From Stieleria tagensis (GTDB lineage: Bacteria; Planctomycetota; Planctomycetia; Pirellulales; Pirellulaceae): 64,000 nucleotides of DNA. The DNA is taken from NCBI RefSeq assembly GCF_024129865.1, contig NZ_JAMYFE010000069.1, positions 92,371 to 156,370 of the forward strand, in the 5' to 3' direction. Positions 8,642 through 17,566 of the stretch are shown here, piece by piece (position 1 is the first letter of the stretch; every line of letters begins with the position of its first letter). The notes beneath the pieces were generated by a model. The model saw nothing but the letters and a program-made list of their open reading frames with translations, was not told the DNA's origin and did not search any database. Both the position numbers and the translations under genes were made by a program.

Positions 8642-10816
8642 CTATAGCATTTCGCTCAACCACTTCGTTACGTTGCCCGCTTGAAAATTCCCATGGTCTA
8701 CCGCGAAAACGATGTTCGCCTCATCGGCGTCCTGTGTCACCGCAGCGCCGCGAGCCACGGCGTGATGCGTCGCCAATTCAAACAGGTTCGGGCGAGTCCG
8801 TATCATCTGAACCATTTGCTGGGTAATCAACGAGATGTCCTCGGTCGATCGTTCCACCGCGTTGTGCTGCTTTACGTGCCCGACAAACAGGTCAACAAAA
8901 ATGATCTTCATTGCCTGCAGGTCAACGACGATGGGCAATGAGAAACTCGACGTTCCGCTGAGGTCGAATTTGTTTTGAATCGTCTTGATGTCAAACGAAG
9001 TGTATGCGGGATCGACTCGGTCGCGGATCATCCAACCACTGTGGCAGATCAGATCGGCGAAGCTGTCGCCAGCGTAACGATAGATCTGCGGAGCGATGTA
9101 CCGACAATTCGGAAGTTTACGGACGGTCGCCAAATCAATGTCAATGAACTCGGCCGCGCCGTGGGGAGCCGATTGAATGTCGCCCGAGTGAACAATGCCG
9201 GCATCTTTCAAGTTCGTGTAACTGACGTGGCCGGAATATTGCATCCCCTCGTCGAATTGAATGACAGACAAATCAAGATCGGTCGTCGCCGATGTTTCTT
9301 TCCAATATACAAACAGTCGCAAAACACTTCCGGCGGCCAACGGAATTCGACTGCCGCGACCGAAGGTGAGCAAGCCGTCCGAGACATTGCGCTGCGAAAG
9401 CGGAACCGTGTAATCACGAAGCCGCGGGTCGATATAAACCTGCTTTCCGCTCCAGGAATCTTTTTCTGAGGTTATTTTGGCTCGAAGTGATTCTCCGACA
9501 ATTCGGACTGCTTCCAATGCCGTTTCCCTCGAAATCGGGGCTAGGTTTTCGATAATGCGAATCCGTCCCTTCTTGTTGATGACCGTCCGAAAACGCTCGG
9601 CGTAAACGGTGCGGAAGTGCGTTTCCATGATCAATAAATTTTTCAACGGCACTTGCGACGCAGCCGATCCAAACTGCGATAGAACTTCGGCGGATTGATC
9701 AGCAAAACATCCCAATAACTGCTGCAATCGTCGTGCAAACAGACCTGGCCGCCGGCTGAGCAGGTCCAACGCTTCAGGTAGATCGCCCGACGCGATCGCA
9801 CGCTCGACCTCGGACGCGAACGTGCCTACCCGCCCCCGACGGAGTTCCGCGATCGCCGCGCAAGCCTTCGGAAAACGACCGCTGTATTCACCCGCGTGCA
9901 ACGATCTAGCGACAGCGATCCAAAGACCTCGATAACGGTTGAAATCCTCGGCCAACGAACTGAATCGTTCGAGTTCACCCAGAATGAATCGTCGCTGTGA
10001 GCGTTTCAGCGGCGGGAATTTGATCGGCTTGGCAAGCGAAATATCGCTGTCGGTCAATGCTGCAAAAAGGCGTAGCAGGTCCGTCGGTGTATCAATCAGT
10101 TCAGCGACACGCACAAATTGATCTCGTTGCCAATAATAACGGGCCAACAATGCCCGAGTCTCTTTGAAAACAACGCAGTTGGCGTCAATGCATTCGCCTC
10201 CAAAGTGATCGAGTAACTGAGTTAAGTCCGCTCGAATCCCGTCCTTGATTGACGACGCCGAGTAGAAACTCGATTGGCAAAATTCAATCAGTCGCTGCGA
10301 CAACTGTTCTGGATTAACGATAGTCAGGTCAATCCACTGTGTCCGATTGTCCCCGGCTCGACTCGCTTGGTTCTGCACACCTGCCCGGAACAGTTTTATA
10401 TCCTGCATCTGTGAAATTGGGTCCGCACCGAAAGCCGCCAAGTCAAAGAGCCACTCAGGCACTATCACACCACTATCCAATTTCACTCCCTCGCTGAACT
10501 GTCCCAGCACGTTGCCCAAGTAGCCGATGATCCGGCGCAGCAGATACTCACCTTGCTCTGGAACGTTGGCTGGAAAACACTGGAACAGGGGTACATAATC
10601 GACATCGCCGCCCCGCATTTTGACGAGTGAGTGAACGATCACGTCGTAATCATCCAGCAACGAATCTCGAAACTCCGCTGGGTTGGTAAACCGAAAACCA
10701 AGCTTTGCAAGTTCTGCAAAATAGACGGCACGTTTCTCAGGCGTCGCTGCACCGTCAACGGCCGCGACGATCCGCAAGCGATCGAGTGCAATCAGTTGGA
10801 TAGTCCGATCGGTCAT
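8642..10816 (-). CDS. Large protein with C-terminal TerD-like domain
   Basis: A 724-residue soluble protein. The first two thirds are helical with no family I recognise. Around residues 470-610 the pattern resembles the TerD fold of tellurium/stress-response proteins: RLFVYWKETSATTDLDLSV, then FDEGMQYSGHVSYTNLKDAG, then IVHSGDIQS, then ICHSGWMIRD. In TerD proteins the acidic loops bind calcium; here the DLDLS part is kept. The family acts in poorly understood chemical and phage stress responses. It starts five bases after the stop of the short frame at 10821-11018. Confidence 0.6.
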   Translation of the reverse strand: MTDRTIQLIALDRLRIVAAVDGAATPEKRAVYFAELAKLGFRFTNPAEFRDSLLDDYDVIVHSLVKMRGGDVDYVPLFQCFPANVPEQGEYLLRRIIGYLGNVLGQFSEGVKLDSGVIVPEWLFDLAAFGADPISQMQDIKLFRAGVQNQASRAGDNRTQWIDLTIVNPEQLSQRLIEFCQSSFYSASSIKDGIRADLTQLLDHFGGECIDANCVVFKETRALLARYYWQRDQFVRVAELIDTPTDLLRLFAALTDSDISLAKPIKFPPLKRSQRRFILGELERFSSLAEDFNRYRGLWIAVARSLHAGEYSGRFPKACAAIAELRRGRVGTFASEVERAIASGDLPEALDLLSRRPGLFARRLQQLLGCFADQSAEVLSQFGSAASQVPLKNLLIMETHFRTVYAERFRTVINKKGRIRIIENLAPISRETALEAVRIVGESLRAKITSEKDSWSGKQVYIDPRLRDYTVPLSQRNVSDGLLTFGRGSRIPLAAGSVLRLFVYWKETSATTDLDLSVIQFDEGMQYSGHVSYTNLKDAGIVHSGDIQSAPHGAAEFIDIDLATVRKLPNCRYIAPQIYRYAGDSFADLICHSGWMIRDRVDPAYTSFDIKTIQNKFDLSGTSSFSLPIVVDLQAMKIIFVDLFVGHVKQHNAVERSTEDISLITQQMVQMIRTRPNLFELATHHAVARGAAVTQDADEANIVFAVDHGNFQAGNVTKWLSEML

Positions 10817-10820
10817 TGAA

Positions 10821-11018
10821 CTAGAATTCGGAAATAATCAGATCGCCCGTCGCAACCTTCCGACGAGACTTCATCCAGAATGGACAAAGAGTGATAGTGT
10901 ATCCCATCCGCCTCCGCGAGCCGGGCCTCAAACCAAGCAGCCCTGGGGATTGGTCGATGCGTTCGGCCGTTACGATTGGATCAAGTGTCGGCCATGAACT
11001 CGCGGCTTGGTGATCCAT
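10821..11018 (-). CDS. Short frame, possible remnant upstream of TerD-like gene
   Basis: A 65-residue frame that ends directly before the TerD-like start. The C-terminal part (CPFWMKSRRKVATGDLIISE) looks more protein-like than the beginning. This would fit a 5'-truncated partner gene. No family recognised; it may not be expressed. Confidence 0.25.
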   Translation of the reverse strand: MDHQAASSWPTLDPIVTAERIDQSPGLLGLRPGSRRRMGYTITLCPFWMKSRRKVATGDLIISEF

Positions 11019-11082
11019 GGTCAGATGGTTTTTTCTACCGCGCGGACATGACCGCGATGTGTGTTTGGCTGCCTGTTTGCCG

Positions 11083-12942
11083 CTATCGCCGGGTCGGTTT
11101 TGACACCTGAGGCATAATCAGGATCGCGCAGCCGCTACCGGAGCTAATGGTTGCTTTCAGGGAATCATTTGCGGTCACCTGTCTCGATTCTATGGTGACC
11201 AGTTTTTTATCTTCTGGATCTTCGGCGTAGATCTTTGCGGTGAAGGTTCCGGGGCCGAGAAAAGTGAGAGGGATTTCCAAAGTGCGGTCTTCGTTGACGA
11301 TCGTGCCGACAAACCAGCGGTCGGCCTTGCGCCGGGCCACCGTCATGTAGCTGCCGATGGAACCGTGGATCACTTTGGAATCATCCCAGGTCGTTGGCAT
11401 TTCTTTCCAGAATTCGAGCTCCGGGAACGATCGGCCGGCGTAGCGGTCGGCCTGATCGTACCAGTGCAGGTATTGCAGTGGGCTGTAAAAGACGACTCCT
11501 AATGCGAGCTGAAACGAACGACTGACGACTCGACCGTTTAGATAGCAGGGCGTGTAATCACCGGCGCCTGCGATCATGCGGGCAAACGAAGTCGTGAGTA
11601 CATTTTTCGGCGGGTTGCCTTTATCGGGGCGTTCTTCATTACCGAGAATACCCTCCACCGTCAGCAGATGCGGGTAGGTGCGTTCGATTCCGGTCAGCCT
11701 GAAGTTGTCGTGGATGTCAACGATCAGTTTGTACTCGGCCGCTTTTTTAATCGCGGCGAACAGGAATTCCATATCGGATTGGCTTTTCCAGTCCACGAAC
11801 CCCATCTTAACGCCTCGTATGCCCCATTGCTGAAACGTACGAAACGTGTTGTCGAGGTCGTAGTCGGCCATTGCGATCTTGTTGATGTAGCAGATTAACC
11901 CGATGCCGTTGTCGTTCGCATAGCGGATTGTTTCCTGCATGTCGATCGATTGGATGACCGTCAGCGGATTCGATTTTGCATCACGCTCCGGCCCATACCA
12001 ACCAGCATCGTAGTGGACGTACTGGTAATGATTGGCGGCCGCGTAATCGATGATTGCTTTGGCTCCATCGGTCGTCAGGCTACTGCGCCACACCTTACCC
12101 GGTTTGATCCAAGATGTGTCACCGAGTGCTGACGGTGGCGAGAGGTTCTGCAGCAGATAGTGGTTCTCCACCAGGGTGCCAGGCTGGTCCGCTACCATGA
12201 TGACTCGCCACGGAGTCGTCAACGTTTTCTTTGCGGTCACAGTTCCACTTCGGAATCGGGTGATCAACTGATTCTGACCGGACCGGTTCAACATCATTGG
12301 TGCGTAATGTTCCAGACATCCGGCTTCAGCAATGGCGACAAAATGTGGCCCCGCTTCGACCAGCAGCGGGCGGATTGAACGGCCGGGCATTTCTGAGATT
12401 CGGACTCTGGAATACTCAGCCTGTGGATAGTCGTCCCAGTAGACAAAGTGATTGTCTGTGAATTGAAATTGGCTGTCTTCTGCATTCAGCTGAAGCGTTT
12501 CGATCCCCTCTTGTTCGGGAATTGAATACCGAAAGGCAACACCTTCGTCGTAGGCTCGAAACGTCAGATGGAGGCGTCTCTTTTTGCCCGTAGCCTCCCG
12601 AAGTTGGATGATAACTTCGTTGAAAGAGTCCGGGTAGGAACTCTTTGATCCGACGACCGGCACCCAGCTGTCATTCTGCGAGTGAGTTTGTTGTCGTTCG
12701 ACGGCAAGTGCGTCTCGAAATTCGCCGCCGGCGAAATCCAGCGACAGGGCGGAATCTGCCAAGATTTTCTTGCCCTCGTACGAAACGCTGTAATGCGGCA
12801 CGCCGTTGAGAAGCGAGAAATGAATCTGCTGAATTCCCGATGGCGACGAAATAGCCACTTCCTGCGCGGCGAAGCAGTGATCAGTCGCGATCGGCGAAAG
12901 GAAAATCAGCAGAAACAACGACAGGATTTGAAGAGACTTCAT
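11083..12942 (-). CDS. Glycoside hydrolase family 97 (SusB-like alpha-glucosidase type)
   Basis: A 619-residue secreted enzyme with a signal peptide (MKSLQILSLFLLIFLSPIAT, cleaved near CFA-AQ). The GH97 N-terminal beta domain is visible from QEVAISSPSGIQQIHFSL. The catalytic barrel starts near IKPGKVWRSSLTTDGAKAI, and a C-terminal beta domain follows. In barrel strand 4 the sequence reads GVKMGFVDW. From memory, retaining GH97 members have an Asp nucleophile in K-V-D-F here, while inverting SusB-type enzymes have Gly. This protein has Gly, so an inverting mechanism is likelier. Downstream reads LIVDIHDNFRLTGIERTYPH, with Asp where SusB has Glu, so activity should not be assumed. The likely role is hydrolysis of alpha-linked sugars in the periplasm. 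Confidence 0.85.
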   Translation of the reverse strand: MKSLQILSLFLLIFLSPIATDHCFAAQEVAISSPSGIQQIHFSLLNGVPHYSVSYEGKKILADSALSLDFAGGEFRDALAVERQQTHSQNDSWVPVVGSKSSYPDSFNEVIIQLREATGKKRRLHLTFRAYDEGVAFRYSIPEQEGIETLQLNAEDSQFQFTDNHFVYWDDYPQAEYSRVRISEMPGRSIRPLLVEAGPHFVAIAEAGCLEHYAPMMLNRSGQNQLITRFRSGTVTAKKTLTTPWRVIMVADQPGTLVENHYLLQNLSPPSALGDTSWIKPGKVWRSSLTTDGAKAIIDYAAANHYQYVHYDAGWYGPERDAKSNPLTVIQSIDMQETIRYANDNGIGLICYINKIAMADYDLDNTFRTFQQWGIRGVKMGFVDWKSQSDMEFLFAAIKKAAEYKLIVDIHDNFRLTGIERTYPHLLTVEGILGNEERPDKGNPPKNVLTTSFARMIAGAGDYTPCYLNGRVVSRSFQLALGVVFYSPLQYLHWYDQADRYAGRSFPELEFWKEMPTTWDDSKVIHGSIGSYMTVARRKADRWFVGTIVNEDRTLEIPLTFLGPGTFTAKIYAEDPEDKKLVTIESRQVTANDSLKATISSGSGCAILIMPQVSKPTRR

Positions 12943-13667
12943 GAGCTGGGCAACGCCACTTTGGGTTCGTGTTTTGCGGTTTTACGAAGTGTTGTCGTCG
13001 CCGGATTTGGTCCGGTTGGGATCAATTCCCATCGCCTTGTGGGTTTTCACTCGGCTCAACGCCTATGCATCGCTTCAAATCCTATCACTGGGCACCATCC
13101 ACGTCGAACTCAGCCCACAAGCACTGAATCCGGAGGTCGCATAGTATTGTACTGCGCGAACGATGCTTGCCTCAATGATTCTTAGAAGGCGACTTTGCAA
13201 TGCTACAATTGATTGTTGCGACAATGATATCGCCGGCATAGCAAACCGTCAGCGAGTTGAGGCGGTCGGCAAAGTTGATTTGCGATCTTGATTCAGACGC
13301 ATGTGTGATTGATCCGTTGTCGCATCTTGGAATGCCAGACCAGTAACGCAGCGAGATAGGTTTTGCGCGGCGTGTCATCGGTAGTTCAATCCTTGTTCCT
13401 TGAATGCATTTTCGCGATTTTCCGGGCGGCTTGGTACGCCATTCGTGATCCTTCGCCGCCGCCTACTGCGTCACGAAATTCGGCGAGCATCTTGGTGGCT
13501 CGTGTGATTCTTCGTCCCAATTGCACGCCAGCCAGCCGAGGTAGAGCACGCGGGTATCACCGGTCATCAATCCTTTGCGGATTTTCGGGCAGAACCCGGT
13601 CGCACATTGCTCCGGCCGAGGGGCACGATTCAGAACTTTTTTCTTTCACAGGATTGCACTGTGGGGT
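12943..13667. other. Intergenic, possible gene debris
   Basis: No full gene seen in about 725 bases. On the minus strand the stretch 13386-13526 and the frame just downstream (about 13290-13375) both look partly coding. This would fit remains of a decayed gene. No repeats or RNA genes recognised. Confidence 0.35.
13386..13526 (-). pseudogene. Small coding-like frame, possible gene remnant
   Basis: A 46-codon frame from GTG, containing RRITRATKMLAEFRDAVGGG and MAYQAARKIAKMHSRN. The composition is protein-like, and it lies in a region otherwise empty of genes. It has no ATG start or clear ribosome-binding site. I take it as a possible C-terminal remnant rather than a live gene. Confidence 0.2.
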
Positions 13668-13685
13668 GTGTAGTATATAGTACAC
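13668..13685 (+). promoter_or_regulatory. Near-palindromic operator/promoter of the XRE gene
   Basis: The 18 bases gtgtagtatatagtacac are palindromic except for one symmetric position pair. They include a TATATA box and end two bases before the ATG of the XRE regulator. No Shine-Dalgarno sequence fits between, so the transcript may be nearly leaderless. An autorepressed operator is the natural reading (inference). Confidence 0.5.
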
Positions 13686-13687
13686 GG

Positions 13688-14041
13688 ATGAGCGATTTCG
13701 GTGACTATTTACGTAAGGTTCGCGAACAACGCCGGGCTGGCGATGCAAAATTTTCCGTCCGGCAGCTCGCCGCGCGCGTCGGTGTCGAGCCTTCGTACCT
13801 CAGTAAGGTCGAGCGAGGGCAGCAGGCGCCTCCGTCGGAAAAAACCATTGCCGCTTTGGCGAGTGAGCTGGGTGAAGACCCTGACGTTTTGTTAGCGCTT
13901 GCCGGAAAAGTCTCTGGCGATTTGCAGGCCATTATCCGGCGTCGGCCCAAGTTGTTTGCCGACTTGATCCGGCAGTTCAAGGATCTGCCGGACCATGCGG
14001 TACTGCGTCTCGTACGTGAGGTGCGCGACGGTGACTGGTAG
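13688..14041 (+). CDS. XRE-family helix-turn-helix transcriptional regulator
   Basis: A 117-residue regulator. The helix-turn-helix is residues 20-70: FSVRQLAARVGVEPSYLSKV, then ERGQQAPPSEKTIAALASEL. A helical C-terminal extension follows (FADLIRQFKDLPDHAVLRLV). The start at 13688 is preferred over the longer open frame, because the regulator domain begins there and a palindromic promoter sits right in front. It is followed 24 bases later by the hypothetical gene at 14066, so the two probably form an operon. The regulator most likely controls itself and that partner. Confidence 0.8.
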   Translation: MSDFGDYLRKVREQRRAGDAKFSVRQLAARVGVEPSYLSKVERGQQAPPSEKTIAALASELGEDPDVLLALAGKVSGDLQAIIRRRPKLFADLIRQFKDLPDHAVLRLVREVRDGDW

Positions 14042-14065
14042 CTTCATTTCTATGTAAAAGCACGG

Positions 14066-15121
14066 GTGACACAAATGATCGAGTTAGAACGCGATGCACT
14101 GACATTCTCCTTTCCCGAAGTTCATCCACAGGCGACGCTTCGAATCGAGTTCCAGCGAACGCTTCGCATACCGGATGACGATCGGACCTACCCGCTGCCA
14201 CCGGGACTGGGTGCGTTCCCCATGCGGCATGTGGATGACCATGCTGCGAACGTCCCGTCGAAATGGCTGCAGCGCGGTGGCGTGATGTTGCCGATGTACC
14301 AATCCGAAGCGATGTGGTTGAACTTCAGCGCGTCGACGATCCAGGACCGCGGGGAGTCGTATCCTTTCGCGATCAAGGTCGCGACCGGCAAGCAATGCGC
14401 GGTCAGTGGCGAAGCGTGGAGGGACGACCTGAGACGTAAACCACAGAATTACATGATCGCCCCTCAGCAACCGTGGTTGGATGGTTATGTCGTGGAAAAA
14501 GGCCTGATCCGACAATTCGTCGCGATGCCGCTCGGCGCCGGCTACTCCGCCGAAGAGCAGATCACTGGGAAAGCAGAACACGGCGGATTGCAACTGGCTG
14601 TCTATCCGATGAAGCGGGATATTTTTGAGCGACGTTTTCCCAAGGTAAGCGAGGTGAAACGGTCACGTGGCTCGGCTTTCTTGGAGGGTGACGATGCTGG
14701 TATACATTGCTGCCTGTCAGCGGAATTTGATATGGCGCTCGCACCCGGCGGAAGAATGCGTCAGGAGATCTTTGACGATCCGTTTGAGCTGGACGATTGG
14801 AACCTGGACGCCGGTGGGCGGTGTTTCGTGCACTTGTGTAATTCGATGGTTTGGCAATCGATTACCGGGACAGTGCCACCGCATCCGGCGCCGACAGCCA
14901 AGTCCTATACCGCCGCGGGCTTACCGTGGTTTGATTACTACGACGATTCAGGGACGGCCGTCGAAGGCACGTCCGTCTTGGGCAACTTGAAGAGCATCAC
15001 TCAAATGAGCAGCGAAAAAGGTGACGTCGCTTTACCCGAAAACGAGACGGTCACGCCTGGCAACCTAGTCGTCTATCGCAAGGGCCTCAAGCAAGGGCAA
15101 GTACGAGAAAGCGTGTTCTAA
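14066..15121 (+). CDS. Conserved hypothetical protein, partner of XRE regulator
   Basis: A 351-residue soluble protein with no signal peptide or membrane helix. Notable stretches are QRGGVMLPMYQSEAMWLNFS, QPWLDGYVVEKGLIRQFVAM and MPLGAGYSAEEQ. I recall similar uncharacterised proteins with this Q-P-W-L-D-G ... R-Q-F-V-A core, but no function. The GTG at 14066 is the first start; ATG at 14075 is equally possible. It is probably cotranscribed with the XRE gene. The pair has the layout of a small regulated module, but no toxin motif is visible. Confidence 0.65.
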   Translation: MTQMIELERDALTFSFPEVHPQATLRIEFQRTLRIPDDDRTYPLPPGLGAFPMRHVDDHAANVPSKWLQRGGVMLPMYQSEAMWLNFSASTIQDRGESYPFAIKVATGKQCAVSGEAWRDDLRRKPQNYMIAPQQPWLDGYVVEKGLIRQFVAMPLGAGYSAEEQITGKAEHGGLQLAVYPMKRDIFERRFPKVSEVKRSRGSAFLEGDDAGIHCCLSAEFDMALAPGGRMRQEIFDDPFELDDWNLDAGGRCFVHLCNSMVWQSITGTVPPHPAPTAKSYTAAGLPWFDYYDDSGTAVEGTSVLGNLKSITQMSSEKGDVALPENETVTPGNLVVYRKGLKQGQVRESVF

Positions 15122-15554
15122 CGCGAATCATCGTTCCATCAGGGATGCGTCACAAAGATGAATACTCAGCTTTTATCGGGAGGCGTTTTGTCTCTTCGCC
15201 TTCCCGTGGCGGGCCATCCCAGCACCTCCCCGTGCAGGACCCCCAGCGTGAGATTTCGCGGGACTTCTCTTTTTCGTAAATCCTGATGGGGAAATGGCTT
15301 ACTGAGTCAGAGGCCGTTTGGGGTCAAAGCGGCACAAATGTCACGGCTACGAATGTTCGAACGTGCAAGAGTCCGCGGCTTACGGGCGTCACACTTGGTA
15401 TGACGGTGGCCGCGTGTGACGGGTTGAAGAGTGACGGTGAAACGATGCGTCTACGTTGAACCGGCGCGGGTTCGAATTACTTTGGAGGGCCGATCCCGGG
15501 GTGCAAAAAGTCCGCTCCGATCGCGACTTTCCCCGTGAAAACAGCATAATCTCA
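15122..15554. other. Intergenic left flank of the IS remnant
   Basis: No gene recognised in about 430 bases. The last part precedes the transposase start and probably includes its leader or terminal repeat, but I could not define an end. Confidence 0.35.
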
Positions 15555-16523
15555 ATGGCGAGCTTCCGAAACGTCTATACCTCTTTGATGCTCGTGATCG
15601 CCAAGTCCACGGACAAGGAATTGGCTCGGCAAGTGAGCTATTTGAAAGCAGAAAACCAGATCCTGCGAAGCCGACTGCCGAAGCGACTGAGTCTGACTCA
15701 GCGTGAGAAAAATCGCCTGATCCGGTTCGCCAGAAATCTTGGCTCGGCGTTGAACGAGCTGGCGACGATCGTGCATCCCTCAACCATTCGTCGATGGATC
15801 CGAGAAGAATCCGGCAAGAAGAAGCAGCAACCGAAGAAGGGCCGGCCAAGAACCGCGGCGGACATCGAAAAGTTGATTCTGAAACTCGCCAAAGACACCG
15901 GTTGGGGCTACACCCGGATCCTCGGCGAACTCAAGAAACTCGGCATCGAGTCAGTGACTCGAAACACCGTGAAGAACATCCTGAAACGCAACGGCTACGA
16001 AACCGGTCCGGAACGTGGACCAGGCACTTGGGACGAGTTTTTGAAACGCCACGCGGCCACGATGTGGCAATGCGATTTCTTTTCCAAGAAGATTGTCTCG
16101 AAAACCGGTTTGCGTGACGTCTTCGTTCTCGTATTTCTGCACATCGAGACTCGTCGAGTATTCATCACGCCGGCGACGTACAAGCCCGACCAAGAGTGGA
16201 TGATTGAGCAAGCTGAAGAGTTCATTCGTCACACCGAATCAGAGAAACTGCCCTGCAAAATCCTGATGCACGACAACGATGGCAAGTACTCGCAACCATT
16301 CCTCGCCGCATTCACCATTCGCAAGATCGAGACTCGGCGTACAGCCATCCGGTCACCGAACACCGTCGCCTTCGTCGAACGGTTCGTGCAAACGATTAGG
16401 CAAGAACCATTTGCGAAGAGCACTACCACAATACCGACCCAATTCATTCATCGCAGGGGTACCTGTCCCCCTGCAAATTCAACCATGAAATGGCACGCAA
16501 CCGGACCGTTCGCAAATAACTGA
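15555..16523 (+). pseudogene. Integrase-core (rve, DDE) transposase with internal deletion
   Basis: It starts at ATG 15555 with a basic N-terminal helix-turn-helix part and then an rve catalytic core. Visible motifs are ATMWQCDFFSKKIV (first Asp), then LMHDNDGKYSQPF (second Asp), then NTVAFVERFVQTIRQE (Glu). After this last motif the frame turns into nonsense. Another frame right there reads CEEHYHNTDPIHSS, which resembles the normal C-terminal HYH-N-RPH end of these transposases. So a stretch between the two is missing and the frame is lost. The element is probably inactive. It marks the left border of the defence island. The family is IS3/IS481-like by its rve core, but I cannot name the IS. 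Confidence 0.75.
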
Positions 16524-16551
16524 CGGGCTCGATCGCACCGCCGGATACACC

Positions 16552-17157
16552 TCAGTCATCTTCATAAACCAGATAGAGAAAAGAATTACCCCGCTTTTTG
16601 AACGGAAGTTTCCCAGCAGTTCGAAGATGCGAAAGTTCACATGAACTCACACCTAAGCGTGATGCCATATCAGCGCTTGTCAACCACCTTTCATTCCTTC
16701 GTGACAATCGCGGCAAGACATGCGCCCGCCAGTAGCTCCGTCTTCCGATTCGCTTCTTGTCGATCCCATCCAGAGCGAGCCACGTGAGCGAGTGTTGCTT
16801 GCTCTCTTCGACGTCGAATCCGGCGTAATCGTCTTTCACAAAGAGCCATTTGTGATGATAGATGTACGGATCTGACAATCGTTTCCGCCGCGTCACCTTT
16901 CCACCGAAAGTTACGGTTGCCAAGTCGCCAACCAGAGGCTCACTAGCATCGTCGAAGTCCGGGCTGTCAATGAAGGAAACAGTTTTTGCTTTCTCTGCAT
17001 ACTTCACGACGGAAAAGTCCGTTTTTGGGGAAATGATTTGGGCGCACTCCAAAACGATTTGGGGAAGCAGCTCCATATACGAACGATGTACGTAGACCGC
17101 GCCGCCGATGTCTTTGCCGACACCGAACGTCTTCGAGCGTTTCGGCAAGTTAGTCAT
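16552..17157 (-). CDS. Hypothetical protein with C-terminal excisionase-like helix-turn-helix
   Basis: A 201-residue protein. The last 45 residues form a MerR/excisionase-type helix-turn-helix (LTSADMASRLGVSSCELSHL, then RTAGKLPFKKRGNSFLYLV). The N-terminal 150 residues have no recognised domain. Its start overlaps the upstream ScoMcrA-head gene by eight bases, so the two form an operon. Being on the defence-island side, it may bind DNA for the partner protein (inference). Confidence 0.6.
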   Translation of the reverse strand: MTNLPKRSKTFGVGKDIGGAVYVHRSYMELLPQIVLECAQIISPKTDFSVVKYAEKAKTVSFIDSPDFDDASEPLVGDLATVTFGGKVTRRKRLSDPYIYHHKWLFVKDDYAGFDVEESKQHSLTWLALDGIDKKRIGRRSYWRAHVLPRLSRRNERWLTSADMASRLGVSSCELSHLRTAGKLPFKKRGNSFLYLVYEDD

Positions 17158-17443
17158 CTTTCACCTTTCGCCGAATTGAGAAGCCGGCATCTTCCAGTAT
17201 CTGAAAACACTTCGTCCCAACTCCCGCCCGGAAACCAGGCTCTGGAAGTGCTCCCGTTAGCGCCTTGGCCGCGAGTGCGACGATCGCCGGCGGTGGGTAG
17301 AGCTTTCCATCGATTTCGACGTCGTAGGAATGCGACGGTTTGTAGCCTACAGGCAGGCCGAGTTTGTCAAACTCGCCGGCAGCGGTGAGCAACTGCGATC
17401 GAGTGATACCATCAGGGAGTGCTTGATTGCGGTTTTGATTCAT
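17150..17443 (-). CDS. Free-standing ScoMcrA-type N-terminal head domain
   Basis: 97 residues: ITRSQLLTAAGEFDKLGLPV, then SYDVEIDGKLYPPPAIVALA, then CFQILEDAGFSI. The pattern (helix, then Y-D-L-V-x-x-G-K-x-Y-P-x-K-A-I, then a final L-x-x-x-G-F) is that of the head domain at the N-terminus of ScoMcrA-type restriction enzymes. Those enzymes cut phosphorothioated or methylated DNA. Here there is no HNH or sulfur-binding domain, only the head. Its promoter is divergent from that of the phosphorothioation-associated methyltransferase gene at 17567, which makes a functional link plausible. Confidence 0.6.
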   Translation of the reverse strand: MNQNRNQALPDGITRSQLLTAAGEFDKLGLPVGYKPSHSYDVEIDGKLYPPPAIVALAAKALTGALPEPGFRAGVGTKCFQILEDAGFSIRRKVKDD

Positions 17444-17453
17444 AAAGCTAGCT

Positions 17454-17546
17454 CATGTGTGATGTCGTCGCATTGCTTGATACACGCTAAAATACTGCTC
17501 TTTCAATCATTTTACGCTCGTCCAAAGCAGTTGGCGACATCACATG
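17454..17546. promoter_or_regulatory. Divergent promoter region bounded by an imperfect inverted repeat
   Basis: The arm near 17454-17478 (catgtgtgatgtcg ... tgctt) has an inverted counterpart near 17525-17546 (aagcag ... cgacatcacatg). They match over about 20 positions with a two-base insertion. The arms bracket the promoters of the two divergent genes (17443 minus, 17567 plus). A shared operator is likely (inference). Confidence 0.4.
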
Positions 17547-17566
17547 GTTAACATAGGAAAGCGGTC

